Assembly: GCA_032160705.1 (NCBI GenBank)
Contig: JAVHVE010000017.1
Coordinates: forward strand, 36,928 to 100,927
From: QHXM01 sp032160705
GTDB taxonomy: Bacteria > Acidobacteriota > Blastocatellia > Pyrinomonadales > Pyrinomonadaceae
Reading direction: 5' to 3'
Length of the DNA stretch: 64,000 nucleotides
In this document: positions 55,613 to 64,000 of the stretch, piece by piece
How the letters are laid out: every line of letters begins with the position of its first letter
How positions within the stretch are numbered: the first letter of the stretch is position 1
Notes under the pieces: generated by a model
What the model saw: only the letters and a program-made list of their open reading frames with translations
The model's database searches: none
Told to the model about the DNA's origin: nothing
Made by a program: the position numbers and the translations under genes

Positions 55613-56656
55613 ATGAACAAGCGCGCATTAATTACAGGAATCACCGGACAGGACGGCTCTTTTTTGACTGAGCTATTGCTCGATAAAGGCTACGAAGTTT
55701 ACGGCATCATTCGTCGCTCGTCTTCATTCAACACGGATCGCATAGACCATCTTTATCAAGACCCGCACGAGCCGGGCACGCGCCTGCGACTCGTCTACGG
55801 TGACCTCAACGATTCGAGTTCGCTTAATACCATCCTGCGCCAAATCGAGCCCGACGAGATTTATAACCTTGGCGCACAGTCTCACGTGCGCGTCAGCTTC
55901 GACGTGCCTGAATATACGGCGGAGGTGACGGGAGTCGGAACCGTCCGCATCCTTGAAGCGATTCGTGAAGCGGGCATTCGCCCCCGATTTTATCAGGCCT
56001 CCTCATCTGAGCTTTTCGGTAAGGTGATGGAAACGCCGCAGACCGAGCAGACTCCCTTCTATCCGCGCTCGCCCTACGGCTGCGCCAAAGCTTACGCCTA
56101 CTACATCACGGTCAACTATCGCGAGTCTTACAATCTATTCGCCTCGAACGGCATACTTTTTAACCATGAATCTCACAGGCGCGGAGAGACTTTTGTGTCG
56201 CGCAAGATCACGCGCGCGGCGACGAGAATCAAGCTCGGACTCCAGGACAAGCTGTTTCTTGGCAATCTGGACGCGCGCCGCGACTGGGGCTATGCGGGCG
56301 ATTACGTCGAGGCGATGTGGTTGATGCTCCAGGCGGAGGAGCCGGATGATTACGTCATTGCGACTGGCGTGACGCACTCGGTCAGGGAGTTTCTGGACGA
56401 AGCCTTCGGGATGCTCGATCTGGATTGGAAAGAGTATGTCGAGAAAGACCCGCGTTACTATCGTCCGGCGGAGGTAGACCTCTTGCTCGGTGACGCGACA
56501 AAAGCGCGCGAACGCCTTGGCTGGGAACCGAAAGTGAATTTTAAGGAGCTTGTCCGCTTGATGGTCGAGCACGACCTGAAGCTTGCCCATCAGGAACTCG
56601 CCCTGCACAAAAACGCAGGCTCGATAACCCACAAAGCTAGCTGGGGCGCTGTGTGA
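55613..56656 (+). CDS. gmd: GDP-mannose 4,6-dehydratase (Gmd)
   Basis: 347 residues, plus strand. ITGITGQDGSFLTELLLDKG (GxxGxxG), ASSSELFGKVMETPQTEQTP (Ser-Glu active-site region), YGCAKAYAYY (YxxxK) and FNHESHRRGETFVSRKITRA are characteristic of Gmd. It dehydrates GDP-D-mannose to GDP-4-keto-6-deoxy-D-mannose, the precursor for GDP-fucose. It is divergent from the fcl gene across 214 bases, and its stop is 34 bases from the stop of the convergent aminotransferase gene. A TATAAT occurs at 55462-55467, but no matching -35 was found. Confidence 0.95.
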   Translation: MNKRALITGITGQDGSFLTELLLDKGYEVYGIIRRSSSFNTDRIDHLYQDPHEPGTRLRLVYGDLNDSSSLNTILRQIEPDEIYNLGAQSHVRVSFDVPEYTAEVTGVGTVRILEAIREAGIRPRFYQASSSELFGKVMETPQTEQTPFYPRSPYGCAKAYAYYITVNYRESYNLFASNGILFNHESHRRGETFVSRKITRAATRIKLGLQDKLFLGNLDARRDWGYAGDYVEAMWLMLQAEEPDDYVIATGVTHSVREFLDEAFGMLDLDWKEYVEKDPRYYRPAEVDLLLGDATKARERLGWEPKVNFKELVRLMVEHDLKLAHQELALHKNAGSITHKASWGAV

Positions 56657-56690
56657 AATTATCTAAAAGACTGGCAGGGCGGGGACTCAG

Positions 56691-57806
56691 CTACCGCATA
56701 AACTCGCCGATCATCTCAACGACGTAACTCTGCTGTGCAATAGTCAACTCGGGGTAAATGGGCAGCGCAAGGGTCTCGCGCGCTGCGCGTTCGGCTTCGG
56801 GGAAGTCGCCCGCCTTGTAATCAAGATAGCCGAAACATTCTTGCAGGTGAAGCGGCATGGGATAGTAAATCTCCGTGCCAATCTCATTCTGCTGTAAGTG
56901 CTCTCGGAGAGCATCGCGGCGCGAGCCGGCGCGGATAACGTACTGGTTGAAGATATGACGCACGCCGCTGCGAACAGCAGGCAGAGCGATCTCTTCGGTT
57001 AAGCCTGCATCCGCAAATAACTGGTTGTAGCGTTCGGCGTGCGCCGCCCGCGCGTCAGACCAACTATCCAGGTGCGGGAGCTTGACGCGCAAGACGGCGG
57101 CTTGCAGAGAATCCAGGCGGCTATTGATCCCGATTAAGCTGTGATAATACCTGGCCGCGCTTCCGTGAACTCGCAAGAGGCGCAATCGCTCTGCTAACTG
57201 GTCATTATTTGTCGTCACCAGGCCGCCATCGCCCGCTCCGCCCAAATTCTTTGTTGGATAAAAGCTGAAACAGCCGACTGCACCCATCGTTCCGGCCTGG
57301 CGTCGGCTGTCTTGCGCGCCGATTGCCTGCGCCGCATCTTCAATCACGGGGATACCATATCGCTCGCTCATCTCCATAATAGCGCTCATCTCGGCGCACT
57401 GGCCGTAGAGATGCACAGGCATGATGGCACGCGTCCGCTCGTTGATTAACGCTTCGATTTTGGAGATGTCTATGTTGTAGGTGCGCGGGTTAATGTCGAT
57501 GAAGACCGGGCGTGCGCCCAGGCGCGTAATCGCTGCCGCCGTGGCAAAGAAGCTGTAAGGCGTGGTGATAACTTCATCATGAGCTTTGACCCCGACCGCC
57601 ATCAACGCCAGCAGCAGAGCATCCGAGCCGGAGGCGCAACCGATGGCGTGGCGCGCTCCCGTGTAAGCGGATAATTCCGTTTCGAGCTTCTCCACGTCCG
57701 GGCCGAGGATGAATTGCTGTGAATCCATCACGCGCAGAGCGGCCAGGTGTAACTCGTCGCGAAGCGAGGCGTACTGCGCCTGTAAATCCAGCAATGGCAC
57801 TTTCAT
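56691..57806 (-). CDS. DegT/DnrJ/EryC1/StrS aminotransferase
   Basis: 371 residues from an ATG at 57806. PLP-enzyme motifs: GVKAHDEVITTPYSFFATAA, MPVHLYGQCAEMSAIMEMSE, DAAQAIGAQDSRRQAGTMGA and the cofactor lysine in SFYPTKNLGGAGDGGLVTTN (about residue 186). The family aminates 3- or 4-keto sugar nucleotides; which sugar here is not clear. A keto-deoxy intermediate from the nearby dehydratases could be the acceptor. It may instead serve an unrelated pathway, but its position favours EPS precursors. Confidence 0.88.
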   Translation of the reverse strand: MKVPLLDLQAQYASLRDELHLAALRVMDSQQFILGPDVEKLETELSAYTGARHAIGCASGSDALLLALMAVGVKAHDEVITTPYSFFATAAAITRLGARPVFIDINPRTYNIDISKIEALINERTRAIMPVHLYGQCAEMSAIMEMSERYGIPVIEDAAQAIGAQDSRRQAGTMGAVGCFSFYPTKNLGGAGDGGLVTTNNDQLAERLRLLRVHGSAARYYHSLIGINSRLDSLQAAVLRVKLPHLDSWSDARAAHAERYNQLFADAGLTEEIALPAVRSGVRHIFNQYVIRAGSRRDALREHLQQNEIGTEIYYPMPLHLQECFGYLDYKAGDFPEAERAARETLALPIYPELTIAQQSYVVEMIGEFMR

Positions 57807-58167
57807 TCTGAGACGTAATCCGGCTTCTTCATCATGTAACCATTACGACTTTGTCAGAAGATGCGAAGCTTTTCGATTGATAATCCTGGGCACGTGAATC
57901 AGTGAAGAGAACAGGCATGGAAGAAGCGATCAAGGATATACCCGGAAAGGATGAGCGCGCAGCCAGATCAGTCTCGAACGGAAGTTGAATCGCGTGCGAT
58001 TCAGTGGCCAGCCTCTCGGCTGAGGCGCGCCGAATCGCTGGCAATAATTGCTCTCTCAGGGGTATCTCTTGTGACTATTTGCCCCTGCGCCGATAATCGC
58101 GCGCGCGCTCTCTGAGATCACGACGCCACCGAGAATACCATCGGCTGAGATGCAGCAGAACGGCCCC
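57807..58167. other. 361-base gap without a clear gene
   Basis: No gene is supported (a 70-codon minus frame at 57832-58044 lacks a good start signal). A small hairpin GAATCGC-GT-GCGATTC lies at 57987-58002. No convincing promoter for the aminotransferase gene was found. Confidence 0.4.
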
Positions 58168-60540
58168 TCATCCCCTCGCGCTGCTAGCGTCAGTGCCTTC
58201 GGCTGTCAGCGTATCGTCGTCGTCATTTCCGTAATAGCTCGAATAATAGCCGTAGTAATAGTAGCTATTACTGCCTTCCAACTTCACGTTGTTGAGAACG
58301 ATGCCGTAGATGTGCGCGCCTATATCCTGGAGATGCTGCTTGGCGCGCCGGACTACGGTGCGCGAACTCTTGCCGCCATGAACCACCAGCATCACGCCGT
58401 CAACCATCGTTGAAAGGATGGAGGCATCGGTAAAGGATACTGAGGGAGGCGAGTCAACTATGATGTGCGTGAAGCGTTCGCCCATCTGAAGAAGGAGCTT
58501 GCGCATTTCATCCGAACCAAGCAACTCGGCTGGGTTGGGCGGTATTGGCCCTGAGGTTATGATTTTTAAGTTAGGCTGCTTCTCAAACGTCTGCAACAAG
58601 GCATCCGTATCCGTATCGCCCGATAGAAAATTTGTCACCCCCTGCGCATTGGACAGGCCGAAATGGGTGTGAACTCGGGGCCGCCGCAGGTCACAATCAA
58701 TAATCAAGACTTCAGCGCCCGTCTGTGCCAGCATGACGGCTATATTTACCGCGGTAGTCGTCTTCCCTTCCGAAGGCTGGCTTGAAGTGACCAGAATGGT
58801 CTTCGGCGGTTGTCCTGCTGATGACAGGAGCAAAGAGGTGCGCAAGTGTCGATAAGCCTCGGCGACGGGCGAGCGCACGTCCTCGATTAGGGCAAGCGCT
58901 GTGTTTTCCTTTCCGTCGCTCGGGGCCGGATTTTTGCCTTTTAAGAGCGCTCGCTCGCTGCGCAGAGCCGGAATCAAGGCCAGCGTCGGCAGATGTATGT
59001 AGCGATCAACATCTTCAGTCGATTTCAGCGTATCGTCCAGATAATCGAGCAAGAAGGCCAAGCCGATGCCGATGCCGAGACTCAGCAGAAAAGCGACGAC
59101 GATGTTGCGCGAGCGCGCTGGCCCGATAGGAGCTTTAGGGAACCGAGCCGGCGTCGCGACAGTGACATTATTAGCGGTGTCGCTGGAGGTGATTTCCAGT
59201 TCTCTCTGGCGCTGAGAGAGGGTGGCATAATACTGCCTGTTGGTTTCAATCTCCTGAGTGAGACTACCAATATCAATCGCGTCTTCGCCCTGCTGCTGGG
59301 CTGCGCCGCGCTCGCGCCCATAATCCTGCTTTAACTTATCCTCTTTGGCCTGCGCCGCATCCAGACGCAGCTTGAGCGACGTGATAATCTCGCGCGGCTT
59401 ATTATCAAGCTCGGCCTTAACCTGCTTGATCTGTGCGTCTGTTGCTTTAACCGCAGGCCACTCCGCCGTGTAGGTTTCCAGCAGCGCCGAGCGCTTCTCC
59501 TCCAGGTCTCCGATCTTCTCGCGCAGCCGCTGAACTGATTTATCGTCCTGTACTTCGGGGATCGACCAGGGGTCCGGGCTGGTTCGAGCAGCATTGTAAG
59601 CGGCCTGAGCTTTCTTTTTCTCCTCTTCAGCCGCGAGCAACTGATTGCTGTAGACATCCACGCGCCTGGCTGTAATATCCGCGCCTGGGGCGACGCTGAT
59701 GGGAATATTATGGCTTCGCTTGTAATTGAGTAATCGCTCTTGATCCTGCCCAATCTTCAGTTGGAGGTCTGCAATCTCATTGGCCAGCTTTTCCGAAGCT
59801 GATCGTGCCCCGGTGGTCGTGCGCATCAAATCGTTGCGGATAAAGACGAGCGCCAGTGTATCGGCCACCTTCATGGCGATTTCCGGATTGCCGTGGCGAA
59901 AACGAATAACGACAAGACTTGTCTTTTCTATCGGCTCAACTGTCAGACTTCCCCGCAAGGTATCCTCGTAAGGTTCAAGTTGCTCTAGTTGTTCCGGCGT
60001 TAACTGATCGGCGTTGAAGCCAGGGCCATCCACGATGGGCACTCTGGTGTCGACATGAGCAGGCGCGGGCTTCTCCCCGAAAAACAGACGGCGGAGGCCA
60101 GCGAGAAATCCAACCTTCGCCTGCCCCTCAAAAAACGCCGGGTTGTTCTGGAGATCAAGCGCCATGATGACCTGACGCGCCAATTGCGGATTCTCAAGGA
60201 GCTTGAGTTGTGTATTCCAGTAGGTCGGGTCGTTGCCTGTGTTGAGTATCAGCTCCTTGGTCTGGACGATACTCTGCTTCCTTGGCTCAATCTGAATCGT
60301 CGTCTCGGCCTCATAGATGGGAGGCAGACGATACATCTGTATTGTGACCACCGATGTGGTCACCACGATTAAGCTCAGGATGAGCCACTTGCGTTTAAGG
60401 ATTACGGCCAGGTAGTCGCGTAAATGCGTGGGCTCATCCGAGGTACTCCCATAATATTTCTTGGACTGCGACAACTCGCCCAATGGGTGGTCAAGGGTGC
60501 CCGGGGTTAAAGGTAGCAGGCGATTATCTTGTGACATCAT
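58168..60540 (-). CDS. Wzc-like fused chain-length regulator and tyrosine autokinase
   Basis: 790 residues from the first of tandem ATGs (60540). An N-terminal Wzz domain with two membrane helices (WLILSLIVVTTSVVTIQMYR and a second near residue 475) holds a long coiled coil. The kinase domain has TSSQPSEGKTTTAVNIAVML (Walker A), LIIDCDLRRPR (A') and HIIVDSPPSV (B), and ends in a tyrosine-rich tail (NSYYYYGYYSSYYGNDDDD). It is the classical fused BY-kinase, in contrast to the split chain-length/kinase pair at 4565-8436. Two such systems in one locus suggest either two polymers or a replacement. Confidence 0.92.
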   Translation of the reverse strand: MMSQDNRLLPLTPGTLDHPLGELSQSKKYYGSTSDEPTHLRDYLAVILKRKWLILSLIVVTTSVVTIQMYRLPPIYEAETTIQIEPRKQSIVQTKELILNTGNDPTYWNTQLKLLENPQLARQVIMALDLQNNPAFFEGQAKVGFLAGLRRLFFGEKPAPAHVDTRVPIVDGPGFNADQLTPEQLEQLEPYEDTLRGSLTVEPIEKTSLVVIRFRHGNPEIAMKVADTLALVFIRNDLMRTTTGARSASEKLANEIADLQLKIGQDQERLLNYKRSHNIPISVAPGADITARRVDVYSNQLLAAEEEKKKAQAAYNAARTSPDPWSIPEVQDDKSVQRLREKIGDLEEKRSALLETYTAEWPAVKATDAQIKQVKAELDNKPREIITSLKLRLDAAQAKEDKLKQDYGRERGAAQQQGEDAIDIGSLTQEIETNRQYYATLSQRQRELEITSSDTANNVTVATPARFPKAPIGPARSRNIVVAFLLSLGIGIGLAFLLDYLDDTLKSTEDVDRYIHLPTLALIPALRSERALLKGKNPAPSDGKENTALALIEDVRSPVAEAYRHLRTSLLLSSAGQPPKTILVTSSQPSEGKTTTAVNIAVMLAQTGAEVLIIDCDLRRPRVHTHFGLSNAQGVTNFLSGDTDTDALLQTFEKQPNLKIITSGPIPPNPAELLGSDEMRKLLLQMGERFTHIIVDSPPSVSFTDASILSTMVDGVMLVVHGGKSSRTVVRRAKQHLQDIGAHIYGIVLNNVKLEGSNSYYYYGYYSSYYGNDDDDTLTAEGTDASSARG

Positions 60541-60596
60541 AATTATTATAAGTTGCTAACAGAAACTCAGCCACATCGAGGCTTAAGCAGTGAAGC

Positions 60597-60624
60597 ATCA
60601 TACCAGAGACAGGCGGGAAGACAA
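60597..60624 (-). promoter_or_regulatory. Candidate promoter of the Wzc-like gene
   Basis: On the minus strand TTGTCT (60619-60624), 16 bases, TATGAT (60597-60602), about 60 bases before the ATG at 60540. Confidence 0.4.
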
Positions 60625-60661
60625 GTCATGCTGAGTATATAAAGGCTCGGGCTGACATCTC

Positions 60662-61513
60662 TTATTTGGAGGTTCGGGCCGCAAAAACTCTCAGAGAGTC
60701 CTCCCAATCCGGCAGAGCGGGCAGCCCGATGGCTTCGGATAAGAGGCAGCGCAGGCGCGAGTTGCGAGGGCGCGGAGCAGGTCTCAGCAAAGTATCCATG
60801 CTCATACTTTCAATCTCCACCCCTCCGCGGTTGACGGTTTTGAGGGCGGCATTCGCAAACTCCTTATAGCTCACTCCCGGCCCGCTATTGACAACGTGAT
60901 ACAGGCCTGGAAGATCAAGTTGAGCCAATTCCCTGAGACGCGACGCCAGATCGTCAGCATAGGTCGGCGTCCCGTAAGCATCCGCGATGGCCTTGAGATG
61001 CTCGCCCCGCCGAGCGCGTTCGAGCACCATACTCAAAAAATTTCGTCCGCCGTAACCGTAGACCCAGCCGGTTCGAACCACTATGGTGCGTGCCAAAGCC
61101 GCTTGCGCGCGTCGTTCGCCTTCGAGTTTAGCCGCGCCATAAACGCTGATCGGGTTCGGATCATCGCGCTGTGTGTAGAACCCTCCTTTGTTTCCATCGA
61201 AGACATAATCCGTGGAGACGGTGACAAATACTGCGGCGAGGCGGCGACTGATAGTGGCGAGACTCTCCACGCTATATGCGTTGACGGCAAAAGCTCGCCC
61301 GCGATCATTCTCGCAGCCGTCAACGTCTGTCCAGGCGGCGCAATTGATAACCGCTTCAGGTCGCTCCCGCTCGAAGGTCAAACTGACGGCTTGATGATTC
61401 GTGATGTCCAGATCATCATGAGCGTGCGGGAAGACTTCATCGCCAAGGGCAGTGCAGTGCTCAACGACGGCGCGTCCGACGACTCCCCCCGCGCCTGTAA
61501 TGAGCACTCTCAC
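60662..61513 (-). CDS. rfbD: dTDP-4-dehydrorhamnose reductase
   Basis: 283 residues. The start is a GTG at 61513 that overlaps the stop of the dehydratase gene (GTGA). TGAGGVVGRAVVEH is the cofactor loop, TVSTDYVFDG and YGAAKLEGERRA carry the catalytic Tyr and Lys, and DAYGTPTYADDLASRLREL is typical of RmlD. It makes dTDP-L-rhamnose from the 4-keto intermediate. The RmlA and RmlC partners are not in this window. Confidence 0.93.
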   Translation of the reverse strand: MRVLITGAGGVVGRAVVEHCTALGDEVFPHAHDDLDITNHQAVSLTFERERPEAVINCAAWTDVDGCENDRGRAFAVNAYSVESLATISRRLAAVFVTVSTDYVFDGNKGGFYTQRDDPNPISVYGAAKLEGERRAQAALARTIVVRTGWVYGYGGRNFLSMVLERARRGEHLKAIADAYGTPTYADDLASRLRELAQLDLPGLYHVVNSGPGVSYKEFANAALKTVNRGGVEIESMSMDTLLRPAPRPRNSRLRCLLSEAIGLPALPDWEDSLRVFAARTSK

Positions 61514-62535
61514 TGTGCCCCAACCTCCGCTCCGTACTGGCGCGCATAGAAATCACGATAAGTTCCACTACGGGCACGCTCAATCCAGGCGCTATTTTCG
61601 GCGTACCAGCGGATAGTCTTCGCCAACCCACTTTCCCACGTTTCCTCTGGTTGCCAGTTAAGCTCACTTTCCACTTTCGAGGGGTCAATGGCATAGCGGC
61701 GGTCGTGCCCCGGACGATCTTTGACGTAGCGAATCAACGAGGTCGGTTTGCCGAGAGCTTGCAAGAGACTTTTGATAACTTCAATGTTCTGTCGCTCATT
61801 GCGCGCCCCTATGTTATAGGTTTCACCAGCGCGCCCTTTCTCCAGCGCAAGCATAATTGCTCGACAATGGTCATCCACGTAAATCCAGTCGCGCACGTAT
61901 TTCCCATCACCATAAACGGGGAGCGGTTCATCATCAAGAGCGTTTGAAATGAACAGCGGAATCAACTTTTCTGGAAACTGGCGCGGGCCGTAGTTGTTTC
62001 CGCAACGTGTAATAATCGTGTCAAGGTTAAAGGTGTGATGCGCGGCTCGCACCAGATGCTCGGCTGCGGCTTTAGAGGCAGCATAAGGACTATTAGGCGC
62101 GAAAGGCGAGTCTTCCGTGAAGAAGGCGCTTTCGTCTTCTGGAAGGCTACCCATTACCTCATCAGTCGAAATCTGAACAAAGCGGTGCACCTTACGCTCG
62201 CGTGCCGCGTCGAGCAAAACTTGCGTGCCCATAATGTTGGTGCGCAGAAATTCATCAGCACGTTCGATGCTGCGATCCACATGTGATTCGGCTGCAAAGT
62301 TGATGACGGCATCAGTGCCTTCTTCGAGCGCGGCGAGCACTGCGTCGTGGTCGGCGATGTCGCCACGAATCAGGCGGTGTCGTCGCGGGTCAAGTCCTTC
62401 CAGATTATCTGGATTCCCGGCGTACGTTAGGGCATCGAAATTTATGATCTCACAACCGGGCAGCGCATCGAGCGCCAGTTTGATAAACGACGAGCCGATA
62501 AAGCCCGCGCCGCCGGTAATAAATATTTTAGACAT
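61510..62535 (-). CDS. rfbB: dTDP-glucose 4,6-dehydratase
   Basis: 341 residues. ITGGAGFIGSSFIKLALDAL is the NAD-binding loop; QISTDEVMGSLPEDESAFFT has the active-site Asp-Glu, and NSPYAASKAAAEHLVRAAHH the Tyr and Lys. NCGNNYGPRQFPEKLIPLFI-like TRCGNNYGPRQFPEKLIPLF is diagnostic of RmlB. It converts dTDP-glucose to dTDP-4-keto-6-deoxyglucose, the rhamnose precursor. It overlaps the RfbD gene by four bases, so the two are co-translated. Confidence 0.95.
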   Translation of the reverse strand: MSKIFITGGAGFIGSSFIKLALDALPGCEIINFDALTYAGNPDNLEGLDPRRHRLIRGDIADHDAVLAALEEGTDAVINFAAESHVDRSIERADEFLRTNIMGTQVLLDAARERKVHRFVQISTDEVMGSLPEDESAFFTEDSPFAPNSPYAASKAAAEHLVRAAHHTFNLDTIITRCGNNYGPRQFPEKLIPLFISNALDDEPLPVYGDGKYVRDWIYVDDHCRAIMLALEKGRAGETYNIGARNERQNIEVIKSLLQALGKPTSLIRYVKDRPGHDRRYAIDPSKVESELNWQPEETWESGLAKTIRWYAENSAWIERARSGTYRDFYARQYGAEVGAQ

Positions 62536-63226
62536 GAATGATCTTTAACAGAAGAATCTACTGCGGATGTGGGCAGAGATCTAAAGACGCTTTCAAATTT
62601 CCATCATCTGAGCGCTTGCGAAGGCAGCCGCTAATAAGCAACGAAGTATAGGTTTCAGCGACAGCGAGTGTCAAGAAATGTACCCGAATGGGCCAGGCGT
62701 TTTGGGAATGGCAAATAAGACTTGACAACGCAGGCAAAGAAGCATATTGTGCCAGCCGCCTAGATTGGTCAACCCTGGCTAACGAGAGACTGTCAGCTTG
62801 AGTTAGTCTTACATTTCTTCCGCTTGCTTTAACCGCGCTGAGTTAAAAATCAGTTTGTGGAAATAGCTTGGTTTCGTTATCCCGCGAGGCAATTAAGCCA
62901 TTGCTATCTTGCCGGCAGAAAGAATAACTTGCAGATTTAGCATAAAGCATAGTTCTTCAGCTCAGGGTATATGCGTCGGATGGCCGATGTCTTAACTCAT
63001 GAGCCCATCTGGATGTTACCTCTGTCCTGGTGCGTGCGGTCATCAAGAGGGTCTTGCCATCCTGCCTTTTTCACAGGAGCTTCGTCTCGGACGATTAGGT
63101 TTTTCCCACTGTGGTGAACTTAACCCCAAATGCTAGCCAAGTTGCCCGAACTATGAGTTGCGTGCCTTTAGCGGTGTCGCGACTTTGAAACCCTAACCCC
63201 CTACTATCGATTGAAGGAGAATATCA
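62536..63226. other. 691-base gap including a long leader for the final gene
   Basis: No gene is visible. A promoter at 62722-62750 on the plus strand implies a leader of about 470 bases before the ATG at 63227. I looked for GEMM cores (CGCAAAGCC) and found none; no other riboswitch was recognised. Confidence 0.5.
62722..62750 (+). promoter_or_regulatory. Sigma-70-type promoter for the plus-strand beta-helix gene
   Basis: TTGACA (62722-62727), 17 bases, TATTGT (62745-62750), plus strand, with an expected start near 62757. Confidence 0.6.
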
Positions 63227-64000
63227 ATGAATAAGTTCCGTTACACCCTAAACGCTATGGCGGTTGTAGTTTTCACTTTAATGGTTACTTCTATGGCGCA
63301 AGCGCAAGCGACGCGCACCTGGGTCTCAGGCGTGGGCGACGACGCCAACCCGTGCAGCCGTACCGCCCCATGCAAGACCTTTGCGGGTGCCATCTCAAAG
63401 ACTGCCAAAGATGGTGAGATCAGTGTCCTTGATCCGGGCGGGTTCGGAGCCTTGACGATTACCAAATCTATTACGGTTGATGGCGGCGGCATCGGCGGCT
63501 CCATCCTGGCGGCTGGCACCACAGGCGTCAACGTCAATGTCACGGACGCCGCCGACGTGAGAAAGACCGTGCGCCTGCGCAATATTTCCATCAACGGGGC
63601 GGCCACGGGCATTCACGGCATTAACTACATTGCCGGTCTGAAATTGTATGTCGAAAATGTTCAGATTTTTGGCTTCCAAAGCGCCGCGACGAGCCGAGGC
63701 ATTAAAGCCAACATGGCTGTTGGCGGGCAGCTCTATGTCAAAGACACGGAAATCGCCAACTGTGCCTCGGGCATTGACGCCTCTGCTACCAGCGGCAATG
63801 TGGTGGTCAATCTCGATAGGGTGCGGCTCAATGGCATGACGGACGGCTTGATTCTGGGCACGGGCACAGGTGCCAACGTCCGCGACTCCTTCATCGTGGG
63901 CAATTCGGGCGTCGGGGTGAAAACCTCAGTGAACGCGGGCACTATCCTTGAGCGGACGATGATTGATTCCAACGGGACGGGACTTCAGCCCGGTGCGGGC
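63227..64000 (+). CDS. Secreted parallel beta-helix protein, N-terminal part only
   Basis: At least 258 codons, running off the window. The ATG at 63227 has AAGGAGA about eight bases upstream. A signal peptide (AMAVVVFTLMVTSMAQA-QA) precedes a repeating pattern of short beta-strand units (GATGIHGINYIAGLKLYVEN, then KANMAVGGQLYVKDTEIANC). The first 40 mature residues have a Cys pair (NPCSRTAPCKTF) near the N-terminal cap typical of secreted pectate-lyase-like folds. It belongs to a different beta-helix family from those at 13256 and 26964. Function unknown; surface or matrix attachment is plausible. Confidence 0.85.
   Translation, partial: MNKFRYTLNAMAVVVFTLMVTSMAQAQATRTWVSGVGDDANPCSRTAPCKTFAGAISKTAKDGEISVLDPGGFGALTITKSITVDGGGIGGSILAAGTTGVNVNVTDAADVRKTVRLRNISINGAATGIHGINYIAGLKLYVENVQIFGFQSAATSRGIKANMAVGGQLYVKDTEIANCASGIDASATSGNVVVNLDRVRLNGMTDGLILGTGTGANVRDSFIVGNSGVGVKTSVNAGTILERTMIDSNGTGLQPGAG

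Noticed and set aside
57832..58044. 70-codon minus frame
   Set aside because: No ribosome binding site or family; probably chance in a GC-rich gap.
1..64000. tRNA, rRNA, insertion sequence or integrase genes
   Set aside because: None recognised by eye on either strand; no transposase-like protein among the plausible genes.

Overview
The window reads as one chromosomal locus of about 62 kb for making, exporting and anchoring an exopolysaccharide, almost entirely on the minus strand. It probably comes from an Acidobacteriota genome, perhaps of the Blastocatellia/Pyrinomonadales type. Reasons: roughly 55-60% GC by eye; a Solibacter-type C-terminal domain on a secreted protein; many short palindromic intergenic repeats; an exosortase (EpsH/XrtA-type) polysaccharide system outside the Proteobacteria. 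The lineage call is an inference and no 16S gene is present.

Layout by coordinate. 1-2195: a truncated secreted protein gene, a Ycf48-like beta-propeller protein and a small HTH regulator. 2200-13029: the exosortase core, namely a Wza-like export protein, a polyprenyl-phosphate sugar transferase, a BY-type tyrosine kinase, an XrtA-associated ATPase, a Wzz/GumC-like chain-length protein, a TPR lipoprotein, EpsI and the exosortase. 13256-20044: two large secreted multidomain proteins, each with its own predicted promoter; the first has a leader carrying two GEMM-type (c-di-GMP-I) riboswitch candidates. 20370-49466: a long co-directional run of glycosyltransferases, a Wzx flippase, methyltransferases, an AlgD-like GDP-mannose dehydrogenase, two AsnB-type amidotransferases, a heparinase/alginate-lyase-like protein, an alkaline-phosphatase-fold protein and an O-antigen ligase/polymerase. 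49689-54412: a sigma-like HTH protein, a small Cys-rich protein, a secreted hypothetical protein and a HerA-like ATPase. 54445-62535: sugar-nucleotide genes (GDP-L-fucose, dTDP-L-rhamnose), a DegT aminotransferase and a fused Wzc-like tyrosine kinase. 63227-64000: the start of a plus-strand secreted beta-helix protein.

How the parts fit: activated sugars (GDP-mannuronate, GDP-fucose, dTDP-rhamnose) feed a phosphoglycosyl transferase and about nine glycosyltransferases. Wzx flips the repeat unit, the Wzy/WaaL-like protein polymerises or ligates it, Wzz/BY-kinases set chain length, and the Wza-like protein exports it. The exosortase and EpsI imply that proteins are cleaved and anchored with the polymer, but no PEP-CTERM tail is visible on any secreted protein here. 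The strongest regulatory signal is the tandem GEMM pair at 16588-17110, which links a secreted beta-helix/CBM protein to c-di-GMP. Intergenic gaps carry at least five families of imperfect palindromes; one lies inside a coding region, where it encodes a signal peptide.
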